Shown: positions 30,396 to 39,961, counted from the stretch's first letter. The stretch: DNA of 64,000 nt from Symsagittifera roscoffensis (GCF_963678635.1 NC_087066.1:21485996-21549995); one strand, 5' to 3'. A program made the numbers and translations. Notes: generated from the letters alone by a model not told the origin.

Positions 30396-30681
30396 GTTTA
30401 CTGGAAGACTTTTTTTGCTTATTTGTATCAAGGTTGATAGTTACAACTGCATACCAATCGCCTTTTTTTCTCTCTGATCTATTGCCGTTTGGTTTGTATT
30501 TTATTATATATCTTGCTATGTTTTTGTCTGTCAGAAGTATCCGAACAATTTTTTCTACGTTTCCGGTACTGATTTCGTCTAATAACTCTTTTGGTAAATT
30601 CTCACCTGTTAAACTCACATTTTGTGTGTTTTCTTTTGGCAAAAATATTTTTTTGAAATTTTGAATTTTCAAACACGACAT
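30385..30681 (-). CDS. Small Polinton protein, 98 aa, paralogue of the 99-aa neighbour
   Basis: ATG at 30681 chosen over the longer non-ATG frame. Core: NLPKELLDEISTGNVEKIVR, then IARYIIKYKP and a KKGDWYAVV strand. The downstream-encoded pattern LP-EL-(7-8)-NVE-I-(9-10)-A-(6)-K-K is shared with 30780-31079, so the two arose by tandem duplication. Function unknown; the alpha/beta pattern could suit a small nucleic-acid- or virion-associated protein. Confidence 0.6.
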   Translation of the reverse strand: MSCLKIQNFKKIFLPKENTQNVSLTGENLPKELLDEISTGNVEKIVRILLTDKNIARYIIKYKPNGNRSERKKGDWYAVVTINLDTNKQKKSSSKHGN

Positions 30682-30779
30682 GTTAGCAACTAGTAATCTC
30701 ACAAGATCAAAAGAAAATGAAAACAATCAATAATTATATTTATTATGATTCACAAAACTTGGCATATATATGTGATTCG

Positions 30780-31079
30780 TCATTTCGGTTCAACAGGCAA
30801 ATCAACTCCTCGTTCAATGAAGAAAAACTCATACTTTGTGAATTTGTCATGTTTACAATTAGATTTGAACTTTACAACAAAATGAGCAGCAACTCTGATA
30901 GTGGCTTGAACTAAATGTATTTCCTCAACGTTATCAGTTTTGACTAATTCTTTCAGTTCAGCTGGAAGCTGATGGTCATGCAAATGGATTTGTCTTCTCT
31001 CTCCCAGCTGAGGTTGCAGCCCTTCCAGGTTGAGATTGAACAACGGAATTGACTGGCGAAATTCCTGGAGTCTGGACAT
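30780..31079 (-). CDS. Small Polinton protein, 99 aa, paralogue of the 98-aa neighbour
   Basis: Starts MSRLQEFRQSIPLFNLNLEG. The core HQLPAELKELVKTDNVEEIH followed by AAHFVVKFKS aligns with the next gene. Its first 104 bases overlap the end of the preceding gene in another frame. Unknown function. Confidence 0.6.
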   Translation of the reverse strand: MSRLQEFRQSIPLFNLNLEGLQPQLGERRQIHLHDHQLPAELKELVKTDNVEEIHLVQATIRVAAHFVVKFKSNCKHDKFTKYEFFFIERGVDLPVEPK

Positions 31080-31263
31080 TGTACAGGTGAAAGTAGTCAA
31101 GAACTGTAAAAAATTTCCGTAAATTATCAATTTCGATATCGTTCAGTGTAATTTGTTCGAATTTTTGTAGGAGAGGTTTTCCTCGACAATCTAATATGCC
31201 TGTCCGAGTAAGAGTAACTTTAATTCTTGGTGTTAAACTGTTTTCAGGACTCTGATTAGTCAT
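30976..31263 (-). CDS. Small Polinton protein, 95 aa, unknown
   Basis: ATG at 31263 overlaps the exonuclease-like stop by 8 nt. Core: RIKVTLTRTGILDCRGKPLL, then FEQITLNDIEIDNLRKFF and LDYFHLYN, a beta-rich then helical pattern. The C-terminal 35 residues are Ser/Pro/Gln-rich and overlap the next gene, so the functional part is probably the first 60 residues. Not recognised. Confidence 0.5.
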   Translation of the reverse strand: MTNQSPENSLTPRIKVTLTRTGILDCRGKPLLQKFEQITLNDIEIDNLRKFFTVLDYFHLYNVQTPGISPVNSVVQSQPGRAATSAGREKTNPFA

Positions 31264-31843
31264 TGAAGCGTAAACCACCAAATTTGGAGATAAGGTTGTT
31301 TGCATCATTGGACAGTTCATTTTGTAACCAATCGAAAAAAACTTTGGATTTTCTACGGGTACAATGCTTTAATAATTGATGCGAGGGAAGTAAATGAGAA
31401 TGTCGTTTGCAAATATGTTTTTCTTGACCCAATAACTGTTCAATCTTTGGGCAGCCAATATCTTCCAAATTGGTCACGGGTAATTTCAAGTATTCAGCTA
31501 ATAAAACAGATTTTTGTGTACCTTTAGCAAAAAAATGGGAATTTGGGTTCCTCAAACGAATGCTGTCAAAAATTTGATCCAAGTATGGGTAAGGGTATTC
31601 ACCTTCGTCCCAACGAAGCCCGTGTAGAAATTTAGATACCCAATTGTACGCTTTTTTCTCTTCTTTTGGTAAATTGTTGAATTGAACTGGTGGCAGAAAA
31701 TGAATTGTATCAATTGTATTAGCAGAGCAAACGGAAAGTTCCTTTATGATCAAAGGTTTCTTGCCACATTTAAATCCTTCAATATCTAAAATAATGAGAT
31801 GGTTGAAAAACACTTTTTTAGTTTTCTTTCTTTGGGTAAACAT
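31256..31843 (-). CDS. DEDD-exonuclease-like protein, 195 aa
   Basis: The first ATG is at 31843 (upstream frame opens at GTG). An N-terminal strand LIILDIEGF fits the first D-x-E motif of DEDD exonucleases. It is followed by HFLPPVQFNNLPKEEKKAYN, FFAKGTQKSVLLAEYL, a later Asp in NLEDIGCPKIEQL, and a His/Cys-rich end (CKRHSHLLPSHQLLKHC) that could supply the last acid/His side or bind zinc. I recall similar proteins in other invertebrate genomes, often near virus-like elements. The nuclease role is inferred from the first motif and the general layout; a catalytically dead relative is possible. Confidence 0.5.
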   Translation of the reverse strand: MFTQRKKTKKVFFNHLIILDIEGFKCGKKPLIIKELSVCSANTIDTIHFLPPVQFNNLPKEEKKAYNWVSKFLHGLRWDEGEYPYPYLDQIFDSIRLRNPNSHFFAKGTQKSVLLAEYLKLPVTNLEDIGCPKIEQLLGQEKHICKRHSHLLPSHQLLKHCTRRKSKVFFDWLQNELSNDANNLISKFGGLRFND

Positions 31844-31852
31844 GACTTTCAC

Positions 31853-32260
31853 TCAACATTCCAACAAACGAAATAACTTTGGTCTGAATGTTTTAAGAAA
31901 TAAGCAAAACGCAATACCTGTCACGTGACCCAGGTAACAGTTTTTTATTGGACAAGGCAAAACATATGTGTACCCAGGACCGGTATGATTTTTTTCTTGC
32001 AAATATCCTGCTGCGTCATGCAAAATAGCATGTATTCTAAGAAATTTGAAATGTTTCAAGTGTTTGTCGAGCGACGAATTGTCTATTCCAATTAAACCAC
32101 CATATGGTCTGTTTTTCAAAACAAAATCCAAATTAATATCAGCATCTAAATACAAACAAGTGGCTAAAAAATACTGAAATCTGACTGATTTGTCTGGATA
32201 TTGTGATTTTAAGTCTATAAAAATTTCATGAATGAGTTTTAAATCGAAAGTTGAAATCAT
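31853..32260 (-). CDS. HD/GPGY-motif Polinton protein, 135 aa
   Basis: ATG at 32260. Helical first half (HEIFIDLKSQYPDKSVRFQYFL), then RIHAILHDAAGYLQEKNHTG and PGYTYVLPCPIKNCYLGH. A His-Asp pair followed by GPGY with downstream cysteines looks like an enzyme active site. It calls to mind secreted-type phospholipase motifs, but in the opposite order, so I do not assign it. It ends 9 bp before the exonuclease-like start. Confidence 0.5.
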   Translation of the reverse strand: MISTFDLKLIHEIFIDLKSQYPDKSVRFQYFLATCLYLDADINLDFVLKNRPYGGLIGIDNSSLDKHLKHFKFLRIHAILHDAAGYLQEKNHTGPGYTYVLPCPIKNCYLGHVTGIAFCLFLKTFRPKLFRLLEC

Positions 32261-32307
32261 GTTTACTGAACTCAATATAATGAAAAAGGAATAATGAAAA
32301 GTATCAA

Positions 32308-33096
32308 TTAAAACTTAACTTTCTCTTCAACAATAAATTTCACAAACAAAACATCAGTATCTACATCAAGTTTTCCATATCCACTTGTCAAAATATCCAT
32401 TATTTTACAAAATGCGGCAGAATGGGGTCCATTAATTAAACTTTCAAATCTTTTCAAAGTTTCTGTATTCATCTCATCTGTTTGAACATGTCTGCTTTCT
32501 GTATGTTTCTTTGAAACTGAATTCGAAACTCTTACGGATTTGTTTGACGTCGACGATGCAGCATGCGTAACTGTATTATCAATTCGTTTCTGTCCCCCAA
32601 CGGCCGGAGATTTCTTGCAAACGTTTTGATTTGGTGAAGTTTGTTTGTTAGATGATGTTGTAGAAAGCAATAAATTGGGTAAACGTTTTTTGATTGCAGT
32701 GAAATCTAACAAATCGAGATTGGCTGCAACAGGTTGTGCTGAATAAGTGAGAGCTAGTTTAAGCTTGTCAAATAACTCACCGTGTCCTTTGACATCTTTA
32801 GCAGGAGAAACTAAGTATTTGAAGCAAGTGAAAATACAAGGAACACTGAAACATTTTTGGGAAGGAAAAAATTGGTTTAATTGTTCCTCTGAATCTACTT
32901 GAATCAATATATGGTAATGAGTTTTTTTTTCATTCTCGACTGAAAAAGGGCAATATTCAGATTTGAAGTGGCTTCCAAAAGCATAATTTTTAAAAGTAGA
33001 TAAATTAGGAATTTTTTCAGTGATAACAAATTTGAAATTTGGTTGAAATTTTTTGAAATAATCAGGTAACACAACTTCGAACATAGCTTCTGCCAT
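32308..33096 (-). CDS. Putative HUH-type replication protein, 262 aa
   Basis: The N-terminal 120 residues show, in order: FKFVITEK, a motif-I-like strand; KKTHYHILIQ, with an H-hydrophobic-H pattern as in HUH endonucleases; and CFKYLVSPAKDVKGHGELFD, with a Tyr and downstream Lys where motif III would lie. The rest (from about residue 150) is Ser/Thr/Asn-rich and probably disordered, ending in an acidic FVKFIVEE-type helix. HUH enzymes nick DNA to start replication in parvoviruses and other small replicons. The assignment rests on motif order alone and needs a profile comparison. ATG at 33096. Confidence 0.4.
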   Translation of the reverse strand: MAEAMFEVVLPDYFKKFQPNFKFVITEKIPNLSTFKNYAFGSHFKSEYCPFSVENEKKTHYHILIQVDSEEQLNQFFPSQKCFSVPCIFTCFKYLVSPAKDVKGHGELFDKLKLALTYSAQPVAANLDLLDFTAIKKRLPNLLLSTTSSNKQTSPNQNVCKKSPAVGGQKRIDNTVTHAASSTSNKSVRVSNSVSKKHTESRHVQTDEMNTETLKRFESLINGPHSAAFCKIMDILTSGYGKLDVDTDVLFVKFIVEEKVKF

Positions 33097-33110
33097 TTTG
33101 TAAAGGAAAA

Positions 33111-33482
33111 TTAATTCGAGTCGTGCTTGAAATCGTTTGTGTTTGAGGAAAGTTGAGATTTCCTGGCTCGTTTACAGTTAGACTGTGGTTTGTCTTTGTT
33201 TTCAACAGTATCAGAAATTTCACTTGTTTGCGCTCGGATTGACTTTCCCGACTTTAGTAATTTTGAAAATTCTTCACTGCTTAAGGAAAGTCTTTGTACA
33301 CATTCAAATTCAGCGCCTTCAGTTGCTTTTTTGAAAACTTTCAGGAATACATAAGTTCCAGTTTGGTCATATGTTTTCAATGTAGCACGCACTAATCTTT
33401 TACTGTTTTCCGAAATATCGAAATAGCAATCGCCAAAATCTTTATCTGCATTTGCTGTGGTGCTTGTTTTTGTTTTATTCAT
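33111..33482 (-). CDS. PC4-like ssDNA-binding protein candidate, 123 aa
   Basis: First gene of the leftward cluster. FDISENSKRLVRATLKTYDQ, then GTYVFLKVFKK and RLSLSSEEFSKLLKSGKSI, reproduce the strand-strand-strand-helix order of the PC4/Sub1 domain: basic strand, Y/V-rich strand, then a helix starting LSLSSEEF. The tail is basic (NCKRARKS). PC4-fold proteins bind single-stranded DNA and RNA polymerase complexes, so a replication or late-transcription role is plausible. The ATG at 33482 faces the divergent rightward gene at 33966. Confidence 0.5.
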   Translation of the reverse strand: MNKTKTSTTANADKDFGDCYFDISENSKRLVRATLKTYDQTGTYVFLKVFKKATEGAEFECVQRLSLSSEEFSKLLKSGKSIRAQTSEISDTVENKDKPQSNCKRARKSQLSSNTNDFKHDSN

Positions 33483-33965
33483 TGTAACGAGTGAGAATTC
33501 AAAGTAACTTGATTCAAAACTGAATAGAAAGAAATGAATGGTTTCGATTGATTGTATATGTCTACAAAAGAAAGCGTTGTATCTATTTTAATTTATCTAC
33601 ACATGTAGTTTATATCGCAAAGATATTGGATTGCAATTTAGTTCAAATGGATAAGTATTTTGTGCATGTACAACTGATAAGAATTTTAATGGGTGTTAAA
33701 GGTCACAATGTTTAAACGTTGTTTTTGATACAAGCTATTTGTTTGAATGCAATTTAGATAAACATAGAATACCACGCAAGGTAAAATAAATATTTTACAC
33801 ACCCTCCCGTATTAAACTGATCAAAAACTACATAGGAGGTCTTGAAATTTCTAATTTTAGAAGAACCAATCCCTATTTTAATCTCTTGAGGCGTTTTCAC
33901 AATTCATTTCAGTTTCATTTCTCTCCGCGTTACGTTTGTCCTTTTCTTCCAACTTTTCTTCAAAA
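33483..33965. promoter_or_regulatory. Divergent intergenic region between leftward and rightward gene sets
   Basis: 483 bp between the ATGs at 33482 (minus) and 33966 (plus). The layout of diverging gene blocks makes it the likely origin of both transcript sets. I see A/T-rich stretches and a possible TTTAAACG box but no defined promoter motif. Confidence 0.5.
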
Positions 33966-34602
33966 ATGCCTTGTTATATTATTGCCGGATATTCCAATCA
34001 CGAAAGAACCATTTTTTATGAAACCGTGCACGGTAATTTTGTAGCAATAATTAACGAAGAAAAAAGTTTCAATTCTGATGAGTGGACTTGTACTCATCAC
34101 GTTATGATTCCCAAAAATTTTTTACATTTATTCAGTAAACTTTCCTTAAAAAACTCAAAGAAGGACGAAGAACTGAATATAAAGTATTTGAGTTACCTTA
34201 CAAATTCCGGTAAATATACGGATCCTGACGAGCCTCTTGCTCTTCAGGTTGATATTTCAACTTTATCAAAACCAGTAAAAAAAATTTTTGTATAAATACG
34301 ATTGTGATGTTACTCCGATGTGTGAAAACCAGTTAGAATACTTTGAAGAAATTGAATTTTTTGATCGTTTATGGGGAATGGAACAGATTGAATCACCATT
34401 ATTAGTTACCCCGAAAGCTGATCCTTCTCCTACAGTGTCACCATGGCTTGATGAACCAGATTCTTCAACTCCAACGCGCACCCCCGAAGCGACAGTGAGT
34501 AATCATATGGAAAATTTGACTCCTTCTCTATGCCTTGCACCAAAGAAAAAACGGAAGCTAACAACACTAGAGAAAGCGCAGGAGTATTTGGACCTTATAT
34601 AA
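33966..34602 (+). CDS. Rightward small Polinton gene, frameshifted, with nuclear-localisation-type tail
   Basis: From ATG 33966, 109 residues are open (MPCYIIAGYSNHERTIFYET, then HHVMIPKNFLHLFSKLSLKN), ending at 34295 just after a run of eight A and five T (34277-34289). Directly in the neighbouring frame, starting at a non-ATG codon, 104 residues continue to 34602. They have Pro/Ser/Thr-rich acidic sequence and a C-terminal PKKKRKL like a nuclear import signal. One base more or less in the homopolymer would join them, so I read a single gene of about 210 residues. Alternatively there are two overlapping genes. Function unknown; the N-terminal pattern is weakly like the PC4-type protein opposite. 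Confidence 0.55.
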
Positions 34603-34654
34603 CTTTGAAACTGAGGTTGAGTTTTATTGATTTTTGTTTGTTTTTATTGTGTAT

Positions 34655-34660
34655 AATAAA
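34655..34660 (+). terminator. Candidate poly(A) signal
   Basis: AATAAA about 50 bp after the stop at 34602, followed by T/G-rich sequence. A plausible cleavage signal for the rightward small gene. Confidence 0.5.
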
Positions 34661-36231
34661 TTAACTTTAAAATTGAGTTTGAGTTTATATCTTGTGTTTG
34701 TTCATTATTTATCACACGATTGTGTTCTGATTAAAAATTTAGTATAAAAGACTTTAAAATTTGAAGTTAAAAAAATCAGTTTTTTTTTCAATTAATTGAC
34801 TATTTTTTTTCCAATTAAAAACAAAAAAGTCCGTAAAATTTTCATTTTTTCCACAAATAGGAGTTAACATATTAACATTGATGTTCTTATTTACATGATT
34901 GATCTTGAGAAAAATTGAAAAGTATCCATATTTATGCTAATTTTTTTGAAAACAAGATAAAAAAATATCAATTTCGTTTTTTGAAAAAAAAAAAAGATAA
35001 TTAACGTCAAAAAACTGTAAAAAAATAATTTTGGTTGTAAACCTTTATTGTCATTTGTTTATTCATTTAATTATCATACAAATTGAGTATAATAAGAAAT
35101 AGTATAAAAGATGTTGAAAACCAACTTTTTGTTAAAAATAAATATTTTTTTAATGTTTTCTAGTTAAAAATTTGATTTTTTAATTACAAAAAGGAAAAAA
35201 AAATGCAATAATTTTTTATTTTTCTTCAAATTGGATTTACCATATGATCATTGATACTGTTGTCTCCAAAAATGATCTTTATAAAAAAATACAAGCATTC
35301 ATCATCATGTTAAATATTTGAGAAAAATAATAAAAATCAAATTTTTTAATTGATGACTCATCGTTTTTTCATTTTTCCGAAAAAATGCGATTTTCAACCA
35401 GAAGACGCAATTTTTTATTATGAGCAAGTAGTGTTGTTATGAAAGTGCAATGAGGGGCACAACTAATGAGATTGTGGGAGTAGATGTTTTTTCAATAGTC
35501 TTCGAGAAAAACGCTAATCCCCTTAATCCCCCCTAAAACAACAAACTCATTTTTCTTTACAGAAAAGTATTTTTTCTGACTTTTTTTTCATATCGAAAGA
35601 CAATTGAGACAAATTCATGATGACATGGACCGTGCAACCGCTCCGTGATTGACATCATTGGTAACAATGCGCCTGGAAAGTTAAAAAACTGACAGTTTTT
35701 CAGTTTCTGTTTTACTTATTCATCATTTCAACTGTTTTTGATTCAAATTTTGACATTTTTATAGAGTATTCTGTCCCCATGACAATTGGGATATTTAGGA
35801 TTTATCATGTGTTGTGACATGCTCAACTTTTATTTGCAATTTCGAAAATTTTCTCAACTTATAATTTGAATTGATAAAATAAAAAACTAAAACTTTTATC
35901 TCTTGGCTCTGAAATCATTTTGGATAAAAATTTAGCTCAAACTTGATTTGCTTCGATTAACTTTTATCATTTGTAGTAATGATAACAATTCAAACAGCAA
36001 TTAATCTGTTTCGCCCAATCGAATTTGAGTTTGACAGTTATGGCGGGAAATTCAAATGTAATTCAAATTTCGGCGGGAAAAGAGTTCAAATTCAAAGTTA
36101 AGCGGGAAAAGCTATTCAAATTCAAACCGAGAAGGGGAAAAAGGAATCGAAGCGCAGTAATTTAAACTTTTTGGCGTTTGGTTGGGATTCATTCCCTTTC
36201 CTGCTTCGCTTTAAAACAGTTCCAGAGCGAA
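34661..36231. other. Polinton intergenic region upstream of PolB
   Basis: About 1.6 kb of strongly AT-rich DNA without credible genes. The last 200 bp contain the GCGGGAAA cluster described separately, alternating with TTCAAATTCAAA words. Confidence 0.6.
36042..36109 (+). promoter_or_regulatory. Cluster of three E2F-consensus sites upstream of PolB
   Basis: GGCGGGAAA at 36042-36050 and 36072-36080, and GCGGGAAA at 36102-36109, evenly spaced at 30 bp in the same orientation, about 120-190 bp before the PolB ATG. GCGGGAAA is the core E2F/DP binding sequence that drives S-phase genes in animals. Binding is inference; the even spacing may also reflect a short tandem repeat. Confidence 0.5.
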
Positions 36232-39200
36232 ATGGGTTTCAAGTGTAACTATTGTCCCAAAGTTTTTACAATAAAAACTAATAGATCTCGTCATGAACGA
36301 AACTTTCACGCTGTTGAAAAAGAATTACCCATTTTTACTTGCTACCATTGTAATTTTAACACTTTACTGCTATCAAAATTACAGCAGCATATTGAATCAG
36401 ATCATCAAAAATTTAACAATTTATGTCGGTATTGTCGGCTTGGTTTTTGTGAACTTAAAGATTTCAAGGATCACATGCAATCAGAGCATGGGTTACCTGT
36501 TTTGGATCAACAACTAACATCACTCAGCAACCCCTCTAATTCAATCACACAAGCAAGCGATATTGATAACTTTCCAGCTTCAATTGAAGTTCATGAATCA
36601 GCCATGAAAAATACGTTAATGACTTTTATTATTCCCAACCAAAATATTGAACATGATCTTATCGAATTTATGACCTTGAAAAAAAATGAGATTCAAAGTT
36701 TGATATTAGATAGAACCTGTAATGGACCCTGCAAAGTACAATTTTCGGCTAAACTTACTTTAATCAAGCATGCTACTGTTGTTTCGGACCAAAGCGTGCA
36801 ACAACCTGAAGACGAACGCATTGAAATTTTCGCTAATTCTATGATGACTCCCCTTTATGCAAACGGTTTGTCTGATGAATTATTTCTCGAAATGCTCGGA
36901 ATAATGGAAGCTGTGTTCCAGAATTTTTCAGCCCATGGTAGCGGCTGGGTTCTGCAGCGTGTAAATGAGCTTTACATTAAAATCGGAAAAATGTTACCAA
37001 TCAGAGGCTCTTCGTTTATACCTCTCCCTGCAAAAATAGCAAATTCGCAACAATTAATTAATATTCGTAATCACAACGACCACAATTGCTTTTTGTTATG
37101 CTACACTGCCGCCTATCATCTTAGATATAAGCCTGATCTAATAGTCGGTAGGTTAGTTGATCCTAAACTTGAAGAGACAGATCCACACACCTATACAAAG
37201 CCTGGAACGCATCAGGCTTCTGATGATTTCGTTATGCCTATGAGCTTGAACACGATTCCTCAATTCGAGCGACTTAATAACGTTCAAGTAAACGTGTTTC
37301 AATATCAAAAAGGAGATCTCATTCCAATGATTGTCTCAAAGTTTGAAAGTTCAGATAATTTTATTATGGATCTGCTTTTGTTATATGAACCCGGAATGCA
37401 CCACTTTGTTTTGATAAAAGACCTGCTCCGATTTGTTTGTGAAGTTCGAAAGCAAAAATTCCGAAGTTTCCTGCAGTTGTGTCGTAACTGTTTTCAAATT
37501 CATTACAATGAAATTGATCATAAAACGCATGAGCGATTATGTAAAGATCATGAACCAGCTGTAGTGATAATGCCAACAGCTGAAAATGGCTGCCACAAGT
37601 ATAAATTTAAAAACTTTCAAGCTCTCTGGTATGCACCTATTGTTGTTTATTTTGATTTCGAATCGTTCCTGAATCCCGTTACAACATGTATGAACAACCC
37701 ACAAATTTCCTCATCTCGCGTTCTAGAAAAACATGAACCCTCCGGGTATTCAATGGTTGCTATTGATCATGAGTCCTCAGAACCATTTTTCTTTAGTCTT
37801 GACAGCTCTGAAAATTGTTTAGAAAACTTTATCAAAGAGTTACATCTATTAGCCCGAGACGTTTACATCTATAAACGGAAAGTACCACATTATTTGGGAG
37901 ATCGCAGCCAACTGCGTAAAGAAGAAACTTTAACCTGTTGGATTTGTCAAGAAAACTTCAGTGAAAGCGAAGAAAAGTGCCTGGATCACTGTCACTCTTC
38001 GGGAAAATTTCTAGGATGGACCCACGACAAATGTAATTTAGCGCGAAGAAACATAAATTACATTCCAGTCGTGGGACACAATTTGCAGAATTATGACATG
38101 CATCATATATGTCTAGCGTTGAACGAATGTGACTCGCGTAGTACAATACAAGTCATTCCATCCACCGATGAGAAATATATTTCACTAATTATCGGAGTAG
38201 TGGTTAAAACCATTACACGAAAAGATCAAACAACACAAAACATTTATGAGTATCTTCGTTTTATAGATTCTTTCAAGTTTCTAAACTCATCACTACAAAA
38301 GTTAGTTGACAACTTGCCTGACAACAAATTTACAATTCTGGAAAACCACTTTCAAAACGTAAGCCAAACTTGTAGAACTCTCATACGTAGAAAAGGATTC
38401 TATCCTTATAATTACATGACCGACCGTAAAAAGTTTGACGAAAAAGAGTTACCGCCTCTCGAAAAGTGGGTGAATAGTTTAGACGGAGATAAAATTGCTA
38501 TTAGTGCTGATAACTTGGTTGAAGCAAAAGAAGTTTTTAATCAATTCAATTGTCAGAACCTGCGCGACTATCATGACTTATATTTGTCATGTGACACATT
38601 GCTCCTAGCCTGTGTCTTTGAGGAATTCCGCTCTATCAGCTATGAAACATACAGCCTTGATTGTGCTCATCATTTCACCGCTTCCAATTTAGCTGGTGAC
38701 GCTTTCAAGCGGGTATGTAAAGCTGATGTTGAATTGCTAACGGATCGAGATCATTTAGACATGGTTGAAAAAATGATGCGAGGTGGTACTGCATCAATCT
38801 TTGAAAAACGACAGTTCACTGCAAACAACAGGCAAATGAACGAAACATTTAATTCGAGCGAAGATACTACCTATGGCTTCATGGTTGATGCCAACAACTT
38901 ATACGGTGGAGTAATGCAAACTCACAAACTGCCTGCACGTCATTTCGAGACAATCGGAGTTAGAAATGAAAGAAATAATCAAGAAAACGAAGATGAGAAT
39001 TCCATGTCAATAGAAGAAATTTTAGCAACCCCTGACGATTCAGACTACGGTTATATTGTTGAAATTGATTTAAAATACCCTCAATTGTTGCATGAAAGTC
39101 ACCGTGACTATCCACTGGCACCCACTAAGGAAGTTGTTCAAAAAGATTGGTTGAGCAGATACCAAACAAATATCTCAGAACAAATGAAAAACAATGAAAA

Positions 39201-39961
39201 CTGTGGACCCACAATAGGTAAAGTGAAAAAACTTTTACAAACTCTACATGATAAAACTCATTATATAATTCATTATAAACTCCTGAAACTCTACGTGAAG
39301 CTTGGTCTTATCGTTACAAAACTGTATCGCATCGTAAAGTTCAAACAAGAATTGTGGCTCGAACCGTACATAACTCTAAATACAAACAAACGAAAAGCGG
39401 CAAAAAACAAGTTTGAAGAAGCCCTGTACAAACTATTGATCAATTCAATTTATGGAAAAATGTGTGAGTCAAAAAGAAAGAGAATGAAAATCAAGATTTT
39501 ACGAGATGCTGAAGAAACAATGCGAAATATAAGTAAGTTTGAATTTGAAACCTACAAAATTTTTGGCGAAGACATGGTTGCATTGACATTAGCACCAACG
39601 AAAATCAGATGGGATGTACCCACAATTGTAGGAGCGTGTATACTAGAGCTAGCAAAGTTTGAGATGTACAAATTTCACTACGAGGTTATGAAGCCCAACT
39701 TCAACTGTCACCTCTTGTACTCAGACACTGACAGCCTAATGTACGAAATAAAAACGGAAAAAAACTCGAATTTTTATGAGAAACTGTACGAGAAACGTGA
39801 AATTTTGGACAACTTTGACTTCTCCAATTATCCATCGGACCACTTCCTCTACAATGCAGAAAACAAACTTACAGTTTTAAAGTTTAAAGACGAATTCCCG
39901 GGTGATATAATTACAGAATTCGTTGCATTGAAGCCAAAGCTTTATTCAATACTATCGCAAA
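36232..39961 (+). CDS. POLB: Polinton DNA polymerase B, exon 1 (zinc-finger/EndoVII-like/PolB fusion)
   Basis: Protein-primed family B polymerase that copies the linear element. The first ATG is 36232; upstream codons to 36178 begin with TTG. Three C2H2-type fingers lie at about residues 5-26, 36-57 and 64-85 (CNYCPKVF...H, CYHC...H, CRYC...H). A Polinton-specific N-terminal domain (IPLPAKIANSQQLINIRNHN) follows near 265. Exonuclease: Exo I FDFES (Asp about 475), Exo II VGHNLQNYDMH (about 614), Exo III YHDLYLSCDTLLL (about 781). An HNH/EndoVII-like Cys/His insert lies at about 569-605 (TCWICQ...CLDHCHSSGKFLGW...CNLARR). Polymerase: motif A DANNLYGG (about 886), motif B NSIYGK (about 1070), motif C YSDTDS (about 1163). 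All catalytic acids are present. The frame runs on into the intron and stops at 40164, so the exon end is set by the GTAAGT donor at 39962. Confidence 0.9.

Noticed and set aside
31853-32260. Parvovirus-type phospholipase A2
   Set aside because: The calcium-loop-like GPG follows the HD pair instead of preceding it, and the expected disulfide and Tyr pattern is missing.
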